A stretch of DNA of 13,742 nucleotides. Source: Anaerolineae bacterium. Lineage in GTDB: Bacteria; Chloroflexota; Anaerolineae; 4572-78; NAK82. The stretch covers positions 1-13,742 of the forward strand of contig JAUVRU010000017.1 of the NCBI GenBank assembly GCA_030597485.1, written 5' to 3'. Numbering within the stretch: the first letter of the stretch is position 1; each line of letters begins with the position of its first letter. The notes below the pieces were generated by a model, which saw nothing but the letters and a program-made list of their open reading frames with translations, ran no database searches and was not told where the DNA came from. The translations under genes and the position numbers were made by a program. Positions 8,763 to 13,742 of this stretch are shown one piece after another.

Positions 8763-8979
8763 AGCATTTCATCAAACAAGAAAGCAGGCCAATGGACCAC
8801 TTGACCGTTCAGCCACTCCCTGAACGGAACGCAGACGACGCAGATGCGCGCTGATTCTCGCCGCCTTTTCTTGTCATATCTGCGTCAGATCTGCGAAATC
8901 AGCGTTCCATTGCTTGAGAACTGAATACTTACCTGTCATCAATGGGCGCTGCTCTGGCACAGGTCGATTCGCCGATTCC
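8763..8979. other. Intergenic region with palindromic element, no gene seen
   Basis: This stretch lies between the LysM/TolB gene and the three-repeat protein gene. It holds the palindromic element at 8803-8908 and, against the LysM/TolB stop codon, a 13-base match (8966-8978) to the octanucleotide repeat at 6348-6360. I saw no convincing promoter for the downstream operon here, so that operon may be read through from upstream or use a promoter I do not recognise. Confidence 0.6.
8803..8908. repeat. REP-like palindromic element, copy A (full)
   Basis: The element begins with a perfect 8-bp inverted repeat, CCGTTCAG (8805-8812) and CTGAACGG (8820-8827), around a 7-base loop. A larger imperfect inverted repeat follows: GGAACGC (8826-8832) pairs with GCGTTCC (8902-8908), and GACGCAGAT (8837-8845) pairs with ATCTGCGTC (8878-8886). 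The first 50 bases recur at 11069-11118. The CGCAGAT-type wording resembles repeats I associate with intergenic regions of Chloroflexota genomes, but genome-wide copy number cannot be seen here. Confidence 0.7.
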
Positions 8980-10362
8980 TCACCTGGCCCACGAAATCTG
9001 CTCGTCGATCCAGTCACGCTGCCCATACGGCTCGGCCGCCACTGGCAGCGTGTATCCGCCCCCGTCGTAGGAGAACAGATGTCGCTGTTCGCTTCCGTCG
9101 CTGCGTATGATCCAGATACCCCAATTCCCGCCAGCGTCCGAGAGAAAGGCAATCCACTGGCCGTCAGGCGACCACGCCGGCAGACCCTCGATGCCGGGAT
9201 CGGCAGTCAACCGGCGGGGAGGGGCCGGCTCGCTCGCATCCGACCCGGTACCAGCGCTGGCGACCATCAGATCCCAGCTGCCGTGGATCGGGCTCTGATA
9301 CACGACCTCGTCCGAGACGGGAGACCAGTCGGGATGCGCTGCCTCCGCGTCTTCCATCACCGGCCCCATCAGATTGATGCCTGTTTCCCAGGATTTGGGC
9401 GCAAGGGCACCGGCCAGCCACAGCCCGCAGCGGTTCCCGGTCGCGTCACAGCCACGGTAGACGAAACGCTGGTTGTCGGGCGCCCACGATGGCTGTTGTC
9501 CGGCAATGCGCAAATCTTGTTCGTCAGCCCCATCAGCGCTGATCAGAAGTATGCGAACGATGCCGTCGCCATAGCGGTAGGTGTCGAAGAGCAGCCTGCC
9601 ACCATCAGGTGACCAGTCGGGGTGGGCATCTTCCCAGAAGCCGCCACTGCCACGCAAGTCGGTCCCGTCGGGCGTGGTGTTGGCCAGGTAGCGCACCGGA
9701 AGTGCGGGCGCACAGCCCACGTATGGACTGTCCTCGCTGGGCGGCTGGCCCCATCCCCGGAAAGCCAGCCGATCGCCAGCGGGCGACAAGGCCGGCTCGC
9801 TGACATTGTTCAAGGGGAAGATTCGCCGGTCAGCCTGGCAGGCATCGGGACCGGACAGGCAAGCTGCCACGTCTATGATGTTGATCTCATAAGTGCAGCG
9901 ATCAGGCGCGCCGTTCCAGAAGCTGAAGGCGATGTGCCCCCCGGCAAGCGTCTCACTCGACGGGGGTGGCAGCAGGGGCGTGGCTAATGCTTCGGAGGAA
10001 AGACCAGCCGCCGGTATCCATAATTTGGAGCCGGGCGCAATCAGGCTGGGGTCCTCGATGACGGCGAAGCTGGAATCTTGGGCATGTCTGGCGTTCGTGG
10101 CGGCCACGATTTCCCAACTGCGATTCCCGTCGCCCAGGTATTTCTCAGCCAATTTCCATAGATTGTCGTCCCGCTGGACGAAATACACCAAGCCATCAGG
10201 CTCGTCAGGGGTAGCCGGTCCTGGTGCTGCCACTTCAGCAGAAAAGTCGGTTGACAGAGTACCCGCCGCAGCTGCCCAAGACGGTCCTGTCAGGCTGCCA
10301 ACCAGAAGGGCCAGCACCGCCAGCCAGACGAGCCGCTCTCCAACCAGTAACCGGTGTTTCAT
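8980..10362 (-). CDS. Secreted LysM plus TolB-type beta-propeller protein
   Basis: The 460-residue product probably sits in the cell envelope, anchored to peptidoglycan or another glycan by LysM. A signal peptide covers ~1-33 (MKHRLLVGERLVWLAVLALL... ending AAAAG). A LysM domain spans ~59-117 (VYFVQRDDNLWKLAEKYLGD, then a closing LWIPA). Five or six TolB/PD40-type blades follow, marked by SEPALSPAGDRLAFR (~188), HPDWSPDGGRLLFD (~247), QPSWAPDNQRFVYR (~290), HPDWSPVSDEVVYQ (~343) and LPAWSPDGQWIAFLSD (~394). The ORF extends upstream to 10431, but the start at 10362 is chosen because the signal peptide begins there and AAGG lies five bases upstream. Several cysteine pairs in the propeller (for example in GCDATGNRCG) could form disulfides. 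It faces the OsmC gene across a divergent promoter region. A propeller like this usually binds proteins or glycans; no enzymatic residues are visible. Confidence 0.88.
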   Translation of the reverse strand: MKHRLLVGERLVWLAVLALLVGSLTGPSWAAAAGTLSTDFSAEVAAPGPATPDEPDGLVYFVQRDDNLWKLAEKYLGDGNRSWEIVAATNARHAQDSSFAVIEDPSLIAPGSKLWIPAAGLSSEALATPLLPPPSSETLAGGHIAFSFWNGAPDRCTYEINIIDVAACLSGPDACQADRRIFPLNNVSEPALSPAGDRLAFRGWGQPPSEDSPYVGCAPALPVRYLANTTPDGTDLRGSGGFWEDAHPDWSPDGGRLLFDTYRYGDGIVRILLISADGADEQDLRIAGQQPSWAPDNQRFVYRGCDATGNRCGLWLAGALAPKSWETGINLMGPVMEDAEAAHPDWSPVSDEVVYQSPIHGSWDLMVASAGTGSDASEPAPPRRLTADPGIEGLPAWSPDGQWIAFLSDAGGNWGIWIIRSDGSEQRHLFSYDGGGYTLPVAAEPYGQRDWIDEQISWAR

Positions 10363-10367
10363 CTGCA

Positions 10368-10371
10368 CCTT
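10368..10371 (-). promoter_or_regulatory. Ribosome binding site deciding the LysM/TolB start
   Basis: AAGG (in AAAAGGTG) on the minus strand is five bases before ATG at 10362. The longer in-frame start at 10431 would put 23 charged residues before the signal peptide and falls at or before the predicted transcription start. Confidence 0.6.
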
Positions 10372-10407
10372 TTCTCTCTCATCCGTGCCCAACCGTCTAC
10401 TGACACA

Positions 10408-10433
10408 CAGTGGCAACCGACCGGATGCCACTG
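10408..10433. repeat. Perfect 8-bp inverted repeat at the predicted transcription start
   Basis: CAGTGGCA (10408-10415) and TGCCACTG (10426-10433) are exact reverse complements around the 10-base spacer ACCGACCGGA. It starts about six bases downstream of the minus-strand TATAAT at 10444-10439, so it overlaps the expected transcription start of the LysM/TolB gene. It could be a repressor operator or a hairpin at the 5' end of the leader. Which protein would bind is unknown. Confidence 0.5.
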
Positions 10434-10438
10434 CTGCT

Positions 10439-10466
10439 ATTATATGCCATTGTGACCGTGCTGCAA
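10439..10466 (-). promoter_or_regulatory. Predicted sigma70-type promoter of the LysM/TolB gene
   Basis: On the minus strand a perfect TATAAT (10444-10439) is preceded, with 16 bases between, by TTGCAG (10466-10461), a weak -35 match. The start point would be near 10432, giving a leader of about 70 bases. Confidence 0.5.
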
Positions 10467-10484
10467 GTCAATCTGCCACCCGCA

Positions 10485-10514
10485 CTTCCCCAATACGCGG
10501 TCAGGAAGTATAAT
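10485..10514 (+). promoter_or_regulatory. Predicted promoter of the OsmC-family gene
   Basis: A perfect TATAAT lies at 10509-10514. The -35 position holds only a poor match (CTTCCC/TTCCCC around 10485-10491), so the promoter may need an activator. The leader to the ATG at 10600 would be about 80 bases. The two TATAAT boxes in this region point away from each other, 64 bases apart. Confidence 0.45.
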
Positions 10515-10599
10515 AGGACGCTCTGGACCAATCACGGCGTTCATATTCACCCGCGCGTGGTTATTGCCAGAAACACTCGTGACAGGAGACCATTTCTAC

Positions 10600-11004
10600 A
10601 TGCAAATGACAATCCGCTTCCCCGGAGGCAAGAAGGTCTACGCCGACTACGCCGGATTGACCATCGAGACCGATCAATCGGTACCTGATGGTGGCGATGG
10701 CTCGGCGCCGGCCCCGTTCGATCTGTTCCTGGCCTCCCTGGGCACCTGCAGTGCCATCTACGTTCTCAGTTTCTGCCAGAAACGGGGAATCGAGGTGGAC
10801 GACATCAGGATCATCCAGTCCTGGGACCGCAACCCGGCCTCTCGCCTGATAGAGACGATCAACATCGAGATACGGCTGCCCCAGGGATTCCCCAAGAAAT
10901 ACCGCTCGGCGGTGGTCAAGGCCGCCAATTTGTGCACGGTGAAGAAACATCTCGACAATCCGCCGGTCATTGACGTGTTCGCGACAGCGAACGGGAGCGA
11001 CTGA
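10600..11004 (+). CDS. OsmC/Ohr-family thiol-dependent protein
   Basis: The product (134 residues from the chosen start) belongs to the OsmC superfamily, whose characterised members reduce organic or lipid hydroperoxides with a cysteine pair in the cytoplasm. It shows the family plan: an N-terminal strand with FPGGKKVYADY, then APAPFDLFLASLGTC with the peroxidatic-type cysteine at residue 50, a helix SAIYVLSFCQKRGI, a strand IRIIQSWDR, and AANLCTVKKHL with the second conserved cysteine at residue 112. C59 is an extra cysteine in the central helix. The frame is open back to TTG at 10564, but ATG at 10600 fits the family N-terminus better; AGGAG at 10584-10588 is 11 bases upstream, a little far, and would suit the GTG at 10579 not at all. 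ATG at 10606 is also possible. No link to the glycosyltransferases is evident; many OsmC-like proteins of this short type are uncharacterised. Confidence 0.88.
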   Translation: MQMTIRFPGGKKVYADYAGLTIETDQSVPDGGDGSAPAPFDLFLASLGTCSAIYVLSFCQKRGIEVDDIRIIQSWDRNPASRLIETINIEIRLPQGFPKKYRSAVVKAANLCTVKKHLDNPPVIDVFATANGSD

Positions 11005-11068
11005 GCGGCTCGCAGGTGGTTTGGCGAATCTGCGGCACCAGATTACCCAAGCTGGATGACCTTGGGGT

Positions 11069-11118
11069 GACCATTCGGTCACTCCCTGAATAGAACGCGG
11101 ACGACGCAGACACACGCT
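11069..11118. repeat. REP-like element, copy B (left half only)
   Basis: These 50 bases align without gaps to 8803-8852 with 41 identities; all nine differences are transitions. The hairpin CCATTCGG (11071-11078) and CTGAATAG (11086-11093) is kept apart from one mismatch and one G-T wobble. An alternative perfect hairpin, GTGACC-ATTC-GGTCAC, sits at 11067-11082. The right half of copy A, with its ATCTGCGTC arm, is missing here. Confidence 0.7.
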
Positions 11119-11139
11119 TTGAGGGCCAACATGCCGGCG

Positions 11140-11158
11140 CAGGCGGACGCCTGTCCGG
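11140..11158. repeat. Two overlapping, mutually exclusive short hairpins in a leader
   Basis: CAGGCG-GA-CGCCTG (11140-11153) and CGGAC-GCCT-GTCCG (11144-11157) share bases, so only one can form at a time. They end about 25 bases before the TTG start at 11183. Such GC-rich inverted repeats are common by chance at this base composition. Confidence 0.3.
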
Positions 11159-11168
11159 AGGTCTGGAC

Positions 11169-11174
11169 GAGGGG
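11169..11174 (+). promoter_or_regulatory. Shine-Dalgarno site supporting a TTG start
   Basis: GAGGGG lies eight bases upstream of TTG at 11183-11185. This, together with the membrane segment that begins a few residues in, supports the TTG as the real start of the 729-residue protein. Confidence 0.65.
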
Positions 11175-11182
11175 TAAGACCG

Positions 11183-13372
11183 TTGCGCCAATATCGTCAC
11201 CACGTCTACGCCCTGTTGGGTTACCTGGTTGTGACCTTCCTGTTGACCTACCCTCTGGTGGGCCAGTTCACCCAGGCCATACCTGGCGACGGCTTTGATG
11301 GCTGGCAGAACGTATGGAATATCTGGTGGGTCAAACACGCCCTGCTGGTGGAGGGGACTGATCCCTACTTCACCCGCATGGTGGATTACCCGGCCGGCGT
11401 GCATCTGTTTTTTCACACTCTGAACATCTTCAACGGCCTCACCTTCCTACCCTTGACCCTGAACGCCGGCAATCTGGTCGCCTACAACCTGGCGGTGGTC
11501 TTCAGCTTCGTCATTGGCGGCTATGGTACCTACTTGCTGGCGCTGCACGTCATGCGCCGGGGCCGCGCAGCCACGACCGGGGACGGGCCTGCTGCGGCCG
11601 GCGCGGTGGCAGGCGGTGACCGGTCATCGACGGGCCGCTATGTGTACCTGGCTGCTTTTGTGGGCGGGGTCATTTTTGCCTTCTCGCCATACCACATGGC
11701 CCACCTGCTGGGACACATGCAGCTCATCTCGCTACAGTGGCTGCCCTTCTTCGCCCTGTTCACCATCATCCAGCTCTCGGGCCCCCCATTCCCCATCCCA
11801 CATCTCACATCCCGTATCTCACGCCTGCTCCGCTACGCCCTGCTGGCCGCGCTCTTCCTGATTCTGGTCGCCATCTGCGACTGGTATTATGCCTTCTACA
11901 TGGCCTTGTTCAGCGGACTATACTGGCTCTGGACACTGGCCCGGCGGCGAGGCCGGCTGGCTGCCACCCTGTCGGTCGCGGTTACCGGTCTCATCTTCCT
12001 GGTTGTCATGTCACCGCTGTGGGTGCCCATGGTGCAGGAGACGCTGACCAGCGACTACATGGTACCGCCCGAGGGCAGCACCGAGCGGCTCTCGGCCGAT
12101 CTGACGGCTTTCTTCACCCCCAGCGAACTCCACCCCCTGTGGGGCGGTCTGGCCGGTCGCTGGGCAGGTCGCTTCACCGCCAGCACCTCTGAACGCACCG
12201 TCTTTGCCGGCTACAGCGTGCTGGCGCTGGCCGTGGTGGCACTCTTGACCCACAGGCGCGGCGCTGGTTTCTGGGGACTGGTCGCGCTCATCTTCGGCCT
12301 GCTGGCCTTGGGGCCGGTGCTTCACATTGGCGGAGAGACCACTTTCGCCGGAATCGGCCCCGTTCCCCTACCCTACGCCCTGCTGCACCACGTCATCCCC
12401 TTGCTCAGGATCTCGCGTTCCGTCAGCCGCTTCGACGTGGTCGTCATGCTCAGCCTGGCGGTGCTGGCGGCTCTGGGGCTGGAATGGCTGCTGAGCCGAT
12501 TGCGCACCATTGGCGCCGGCCAGACCCTGATCTGGCTGGTGGCGCTGGGGACCCTGATCGTCGTCGGCCTGGAATTCCTGGCAGCGCCGTACCCGATGTC
12601 CGCTCCCGAAACCCGACCTTTCCACTACCAACTGGCGGAGGAGCCGGAGGAATTCACCCTGGTGGATATCCCTATGGATTGGGATCGTCCCGCCAACCTG
12701 CTCTACCAGACGGTGCACCAGAAGCCAACCGTGTCCGGCTACACGTCACGCACCAACCCGCTGTCACCCGCCTGGCGGACGCCGGTGCTCCAGACGTTCC
12801 GCTACCTGGGGCCCGACATCAACAGCGGCGACCCACACGCGCTGGCCCCCACGGTGTTGGGTGACCTGGACGTGCGCTACGTAGTTGTCCACAAGACGGA
12901 CCTGCCCCCCGGCGACTACCGGGAGGAGACCTTGGCCCTGGTGGAGGAGGTATTCGGGGAATGGCCGGTGGTGGTGGACGACGACTGGCTGAAGGTATTT
13001 CGAGTTCCTGAGACAACGGATGCCCCGGTCCCATACCTAGTGCTGGGAGAGGGATGGGCGCCCCGCCGGGCGGGGGACGATGGGCCGGCCCGCGCCATGG
13101 CCGCACCCACGGCCATCGTTCTGGCCCGACTGCCGGTCGCCCAGCCGATGCGCCTGGAGATAGAGGTGTACAGCCCTGACCAGCCCACCTCTCTGGTTGT
13201 CCAGGTGGGTGAGGAACCCCCGAGCACCCACCAAATCAACAGCCAACCCACGGTCATTACCACGCCGGCCTGGCTGCTGCCGGGCGGGGAAAGTCTCATC
13301 CAGATACGCCGCCCCGAATCGACACGGGTGACAGTCACCGCCATCCGCCTGATGCCTGCCCCGGAGCGCTGA
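11183..13372 (+). CDS. Polytopic membrane protein, probable GT-C-like glycosyltransferase
   Basis: The 729-residue product begins with TTG. A first membrane segment (~8-26) is followed by a loop with PGDGFDGWQNVWNIWW (34-49, acidic residues D36 and D39) and YPAGVHLFFHTLNIFNGLTF (69-88), a pattern I have seen in uncharacterised Chloroflexota membrane proteins. About ten or eleven membrane segments run to ~467. The motif RISRSVSRFDVVVM (409-422) resembles the R-x-x-x-R-F stretch of those proteins. The C-terminus is soluble: an alpha/beta region ~480-610 with FTLVDIPMD and DVRYVVVHKTDLP, then a beta-sandwich-like part ~615-725. The layout and acidic first loop suggest GT-C chemistry with a lipid-linked sugar, but the donor and acceptor are unknown and the family assignment is inference. 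A low-complexity loop (~125-152) and a heptanucleotide repeat loop (~203-215) interrupt the membrane part. It converges on the broken hicA gene. Confidence 0.85.
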   Translation: MRQYRHHVYALLGYLVVTFLLTYPLVGQFTQAIPGDGFDGWQNVWNIWWVKHALLVEGTDPYFTRMVDYPAGVHLFFHTLNIFNGLTFLPLTLNAGNLVAYNLAVVFSFVIGGYGTYLLALHVMRRGRAATTGDGPAAAGAVAGGDRSSTGRYVYLAAFVGGVIFAFSPYHMAHLLGHMQLISLQWLPFFALFTIIQLSGPPFPIPHLTSRISRLLRYALLAALFLILVAICDWYYAFYMALFSGLYWLWTLARRRGRLAATLSVAVTGLIFLVVMSPLWVPMVQETLTSDYMVPPEGSTERLSADLTAFFTPSELHPLWGGLAGRWAGRFTASTSERTVFAGYSVLALAVVALLTHRRGAGFWGLVALIFGLLALGPVLHIGGETTFAGIGPVPLPYALLHHVIPLLRISRSVSRFDVVVMLSLAVLAALGLEWLLSRLRTIGAGQTLIWLVALGTLIVVGLEFLAAPYPMSAPETRPFHYQLAEEPEEFTLVDIPMDWDRPANLLYQTVHQKPTVSGYTSRTNPLSPAWRTPVLQTFRYLGPDINSGDPHALAPTVLGDLDVRYVVVHKTDLPPGDYREETLALVEEVFGEWPVVVDDDWLKVFRVPETTDAPVPYLVLGEGWAPRRAGDDGPARAMAAPTAIVLARLPVAQPMRLEIEVYSPDQPTSLVVQVGEEPPSTHQINSQPTVITTPAWLLPGGESLIQIRRPESTRVTVTAIRLMPAPER
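11791..11825. repeat. Heptanucleotide tandem repeat inside the 729-residue membrane protein gene
   Basis: Five in-phase 7-base units are seen with consensus CCACATC: CCCCATC, CCACATC, TCACATC, CCGTATC and a final degenerate TCACGCC. They encode ~IPHLTSRISRL, a polar stretch between two membrane segments. The unit differs from that in the GT39 gene at 4141-4210 but the 7-base period is the same. Confidence 0.7.
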
Positions 13373-13383
13373 TCAAAACGTCC

Positions 13384-13426
13384 CGCGTGGTGGAGTGAGC
13401 ATCCTCAGTTGCGACCAAGCCACGCG
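13384..13426. terminator. Weak inverted repeat between convergent genes
   Basis: CGCGTGG (13384-13390) and CCACGCG (13420-13426) are exact reverse complements, 29 bases apart, just after the stop of the plus-strand membrane protein gene. There is no T tract, and the loop is long, so this is only a weak candidate for a transcription stop. Confidence 0.25.
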
Positions 13427-13437
13427 AGTGGTCTGGA

Positions 13438-13461
13438 AGTGGGACTAGAGACGCTCCCACT
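13438..13461. terminator. Hairpin over the end of the broken hicA gene
   Basis: AGTGGGA (13438-13444) and TCCCACT (13455-13461) form a perfect 7-bp stem with a 10-base loop that includes the hicA stop codon. No T tract follows on either strand, so a factor-independent terminator is uncertain. It lies where the two converging transcripts would meet. Confidence 0.3.
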
Positions 13462-13665
13462 CGTCGCGGGTGATCTCGGCTTGGCGGAGGATGGGGGCGA
13501 GGAGTTCGCGGCCTACCCCTCCGCTGTGGGGCTTCGGGATGAAGAGTTCTAGTTGTCCACGGACCGTGTACCGATTTTTGCCGCCGGAATAGGGGCCGTC
13601 GAGTCCGGCTTTGCGCATAGGCCACGGATGAGGCCGCTGCGCTTGACGGGGCCAAATGGGGGCAT
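13445..13665 (-). pseudogene. hicA: HicA-type toxin gene broken by a 2-base frameshift
   Basis: HicA toxins are small mRNA-cleaving proteins with a double-stranded-RNA-binding fold, normally held in check by a HicB antitoxin. Here ATG at 13665 opens a frame reading MPPFGPVKRSGLIRGL, and a second frame continues as RKAGLDGPYSGGKNRY and on through IPKPHSGG to ILRQAEITRDEWERL before TAG. The second part matches the HicA variant with a GPYSGGKH-type motif and an ILRQAGI(S/T)xxEW ending. The frames join exactly if two bases (AT or TA, within 13617-13619) are removed; the restored product would be 72 residues, a normal HicA length. The alternative fix, one added base, would leave an extra Met. The residue usually occupied by the catalytic His in GGKH is Asn (restored residue 30). 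Both changes suggest a dead toxin, unless the frameshift is a sequencing error. The start overlaps the upstream stop by one base. Confidence 0.7.
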
Positions 13666-13742
13666 CAGACGGCTTCCTTTTCGATTGCCAATTCGATGCC
13701 ATCAATGATGGGGAAGGAGTGGTTCAGGCGAAGGCCAAGGAC
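13665..13742 (-). CDS. C-terminal end of an unknown gene upstream of hicA (5' partial)
   Basis: The frame is open from the window edge to TGA at 13667-13665, giving 25 residues (VLGLRLNHSFPIIDGIEL then AIEKEAV). The stop overlaps the hicA ATG by one base (TGATG), a typical toxin-antitoxin spacing, so an antitoxin is the contextual guess. The residues do not match a HicB ending that I recognise. The coding call rests on the overlap and the open frame only. Confidence 0.45.
   Translation of the reverse strand, partial: VLGLRLNHSFPIIDGIELAIEKEAV

Larger units (their letters stand above)
11005..11182. other. Intergenic region with half palindromic element and leader hairpins
   Basis: Between the OsmC stop and the next TTG start lie the second copy of the REP-like repeat (11069-11118) and a GC-rich leader with two overlapping hairpins (11140-11158). 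No small gene was seen. No clear promoter was found for the downstream gene; it may be read with the OsmC gene. Confidence 0.5.

Noticed and set aside
8803..8908. CRISPR repeat or insertion-sequence end
   Set aside because: There are no regularly spaced direct repeats, no transposase and no target-site duplication visible; a palindromic intergenic element fits better.
8914..9612. 232-codon plus-strand open frame opposite the LysM/TolB gene
   Set aside because: The minus strand carries clear LysM and propeller motifs throughout; the plus-strand product looks like a reverse-complement artefact.
10363..10431. Longer N-terminus for the LysM/TolB protein
   Set aside because: It would place 23 charged residues before a good signal peptide and begin at the predicted transcription start, while the ATG at 10362 has its own ribosome site.
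10564..10599. TTG (10564) or GTG (10579) start for the OsmC-family protein
   Set aside because: The added residues do not fit the family N-terminus, and the only AGGAG motif lies downstream of both codons.
10561..11416. Minus-strand open frames across the OsmC gene and the start of the 729-residue gene
   Set aside because: They overlap conserved coding sequence on the plus strand and show no family motifs.

Overview
The window looks like a chromosomal piece from a GC-rich, filament- or biofilm-type bacterium, most likely Chloroflexota (Anaerolineae or Caldilineae relatives). This is inferred from the gene set: family-39-type (PMT-like) membrane glycosyltransferases with extra C-terminal beta-sandwich domains, a LysM plus TolB-propeller secreted protein, and a secreted protein with Pro/Thr-rich linkers. 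I could not run a taxonomic search. No rRNA, tRNA, CRISPR array or transposase was seen.

Layout. At the left edge is the C-terminal end of a plus-strand glycosyltransferase (2-466). It converges on a tightly packed minus-strand set that reads from 8750 down to 479: a GTG-started secreted protein with three internal repeats (7653-8750), a 738-residue GT39-like enzyme (5424-7640), a 1000-residue GT39-like paralogue (2416-5418), and a 645-residue polytopic membrane protein (479-2416). Gaps within this set are 12, 5 and -1 bases, so it is very probably one operon. Upstream of it, across a 229-base gap holding a palindromic repeat, is a minus-strand LysM/TolB-propeller protein (8980-10362). A divergent promoter region with two perfect TATAAT boxes and an 8-bp perfect inverted repeat (10408-10514) separates it from a plus-strand OsmC-family protein (10600-11004). 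A TTG-started, 729-residue polytopic membrane protein follows (11183-13372). At the right edge on the minus strand are the last 25 codons of an unknown gene and, overlapping it by one base, a HicA-type toxin gene that is broken by a 2-base frameshift and carries Asn where this family usually has the catalytic His.

How the genes may work together. The membrane proteins have the layout of GT-C enzymes, which use polyprenyl-phosphate sugars outside the membrane. The secreted three-repeat protein and the LysM/TolB protein are candidate envelope partners or acceptors. This is inference from gene order; no substrate can be read from the sequence.

The strongest unexplained signals are: short tandem repeats (7- or 8-base period) sitting in frame in loops of three different membrane-protein genes, at the same homologous loop in the two GT39 paralogues; a pair of dispersed palindromic elements whose 50-bp shared part differs only by transitions, one pair of which is compensatory in a hairpin stem; the three-fold repeat secreted protein inside a glycosyltransferase operon; and the decayed HicA toxin. 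I did not find a clearly new multi-gene defence or metabolic system.
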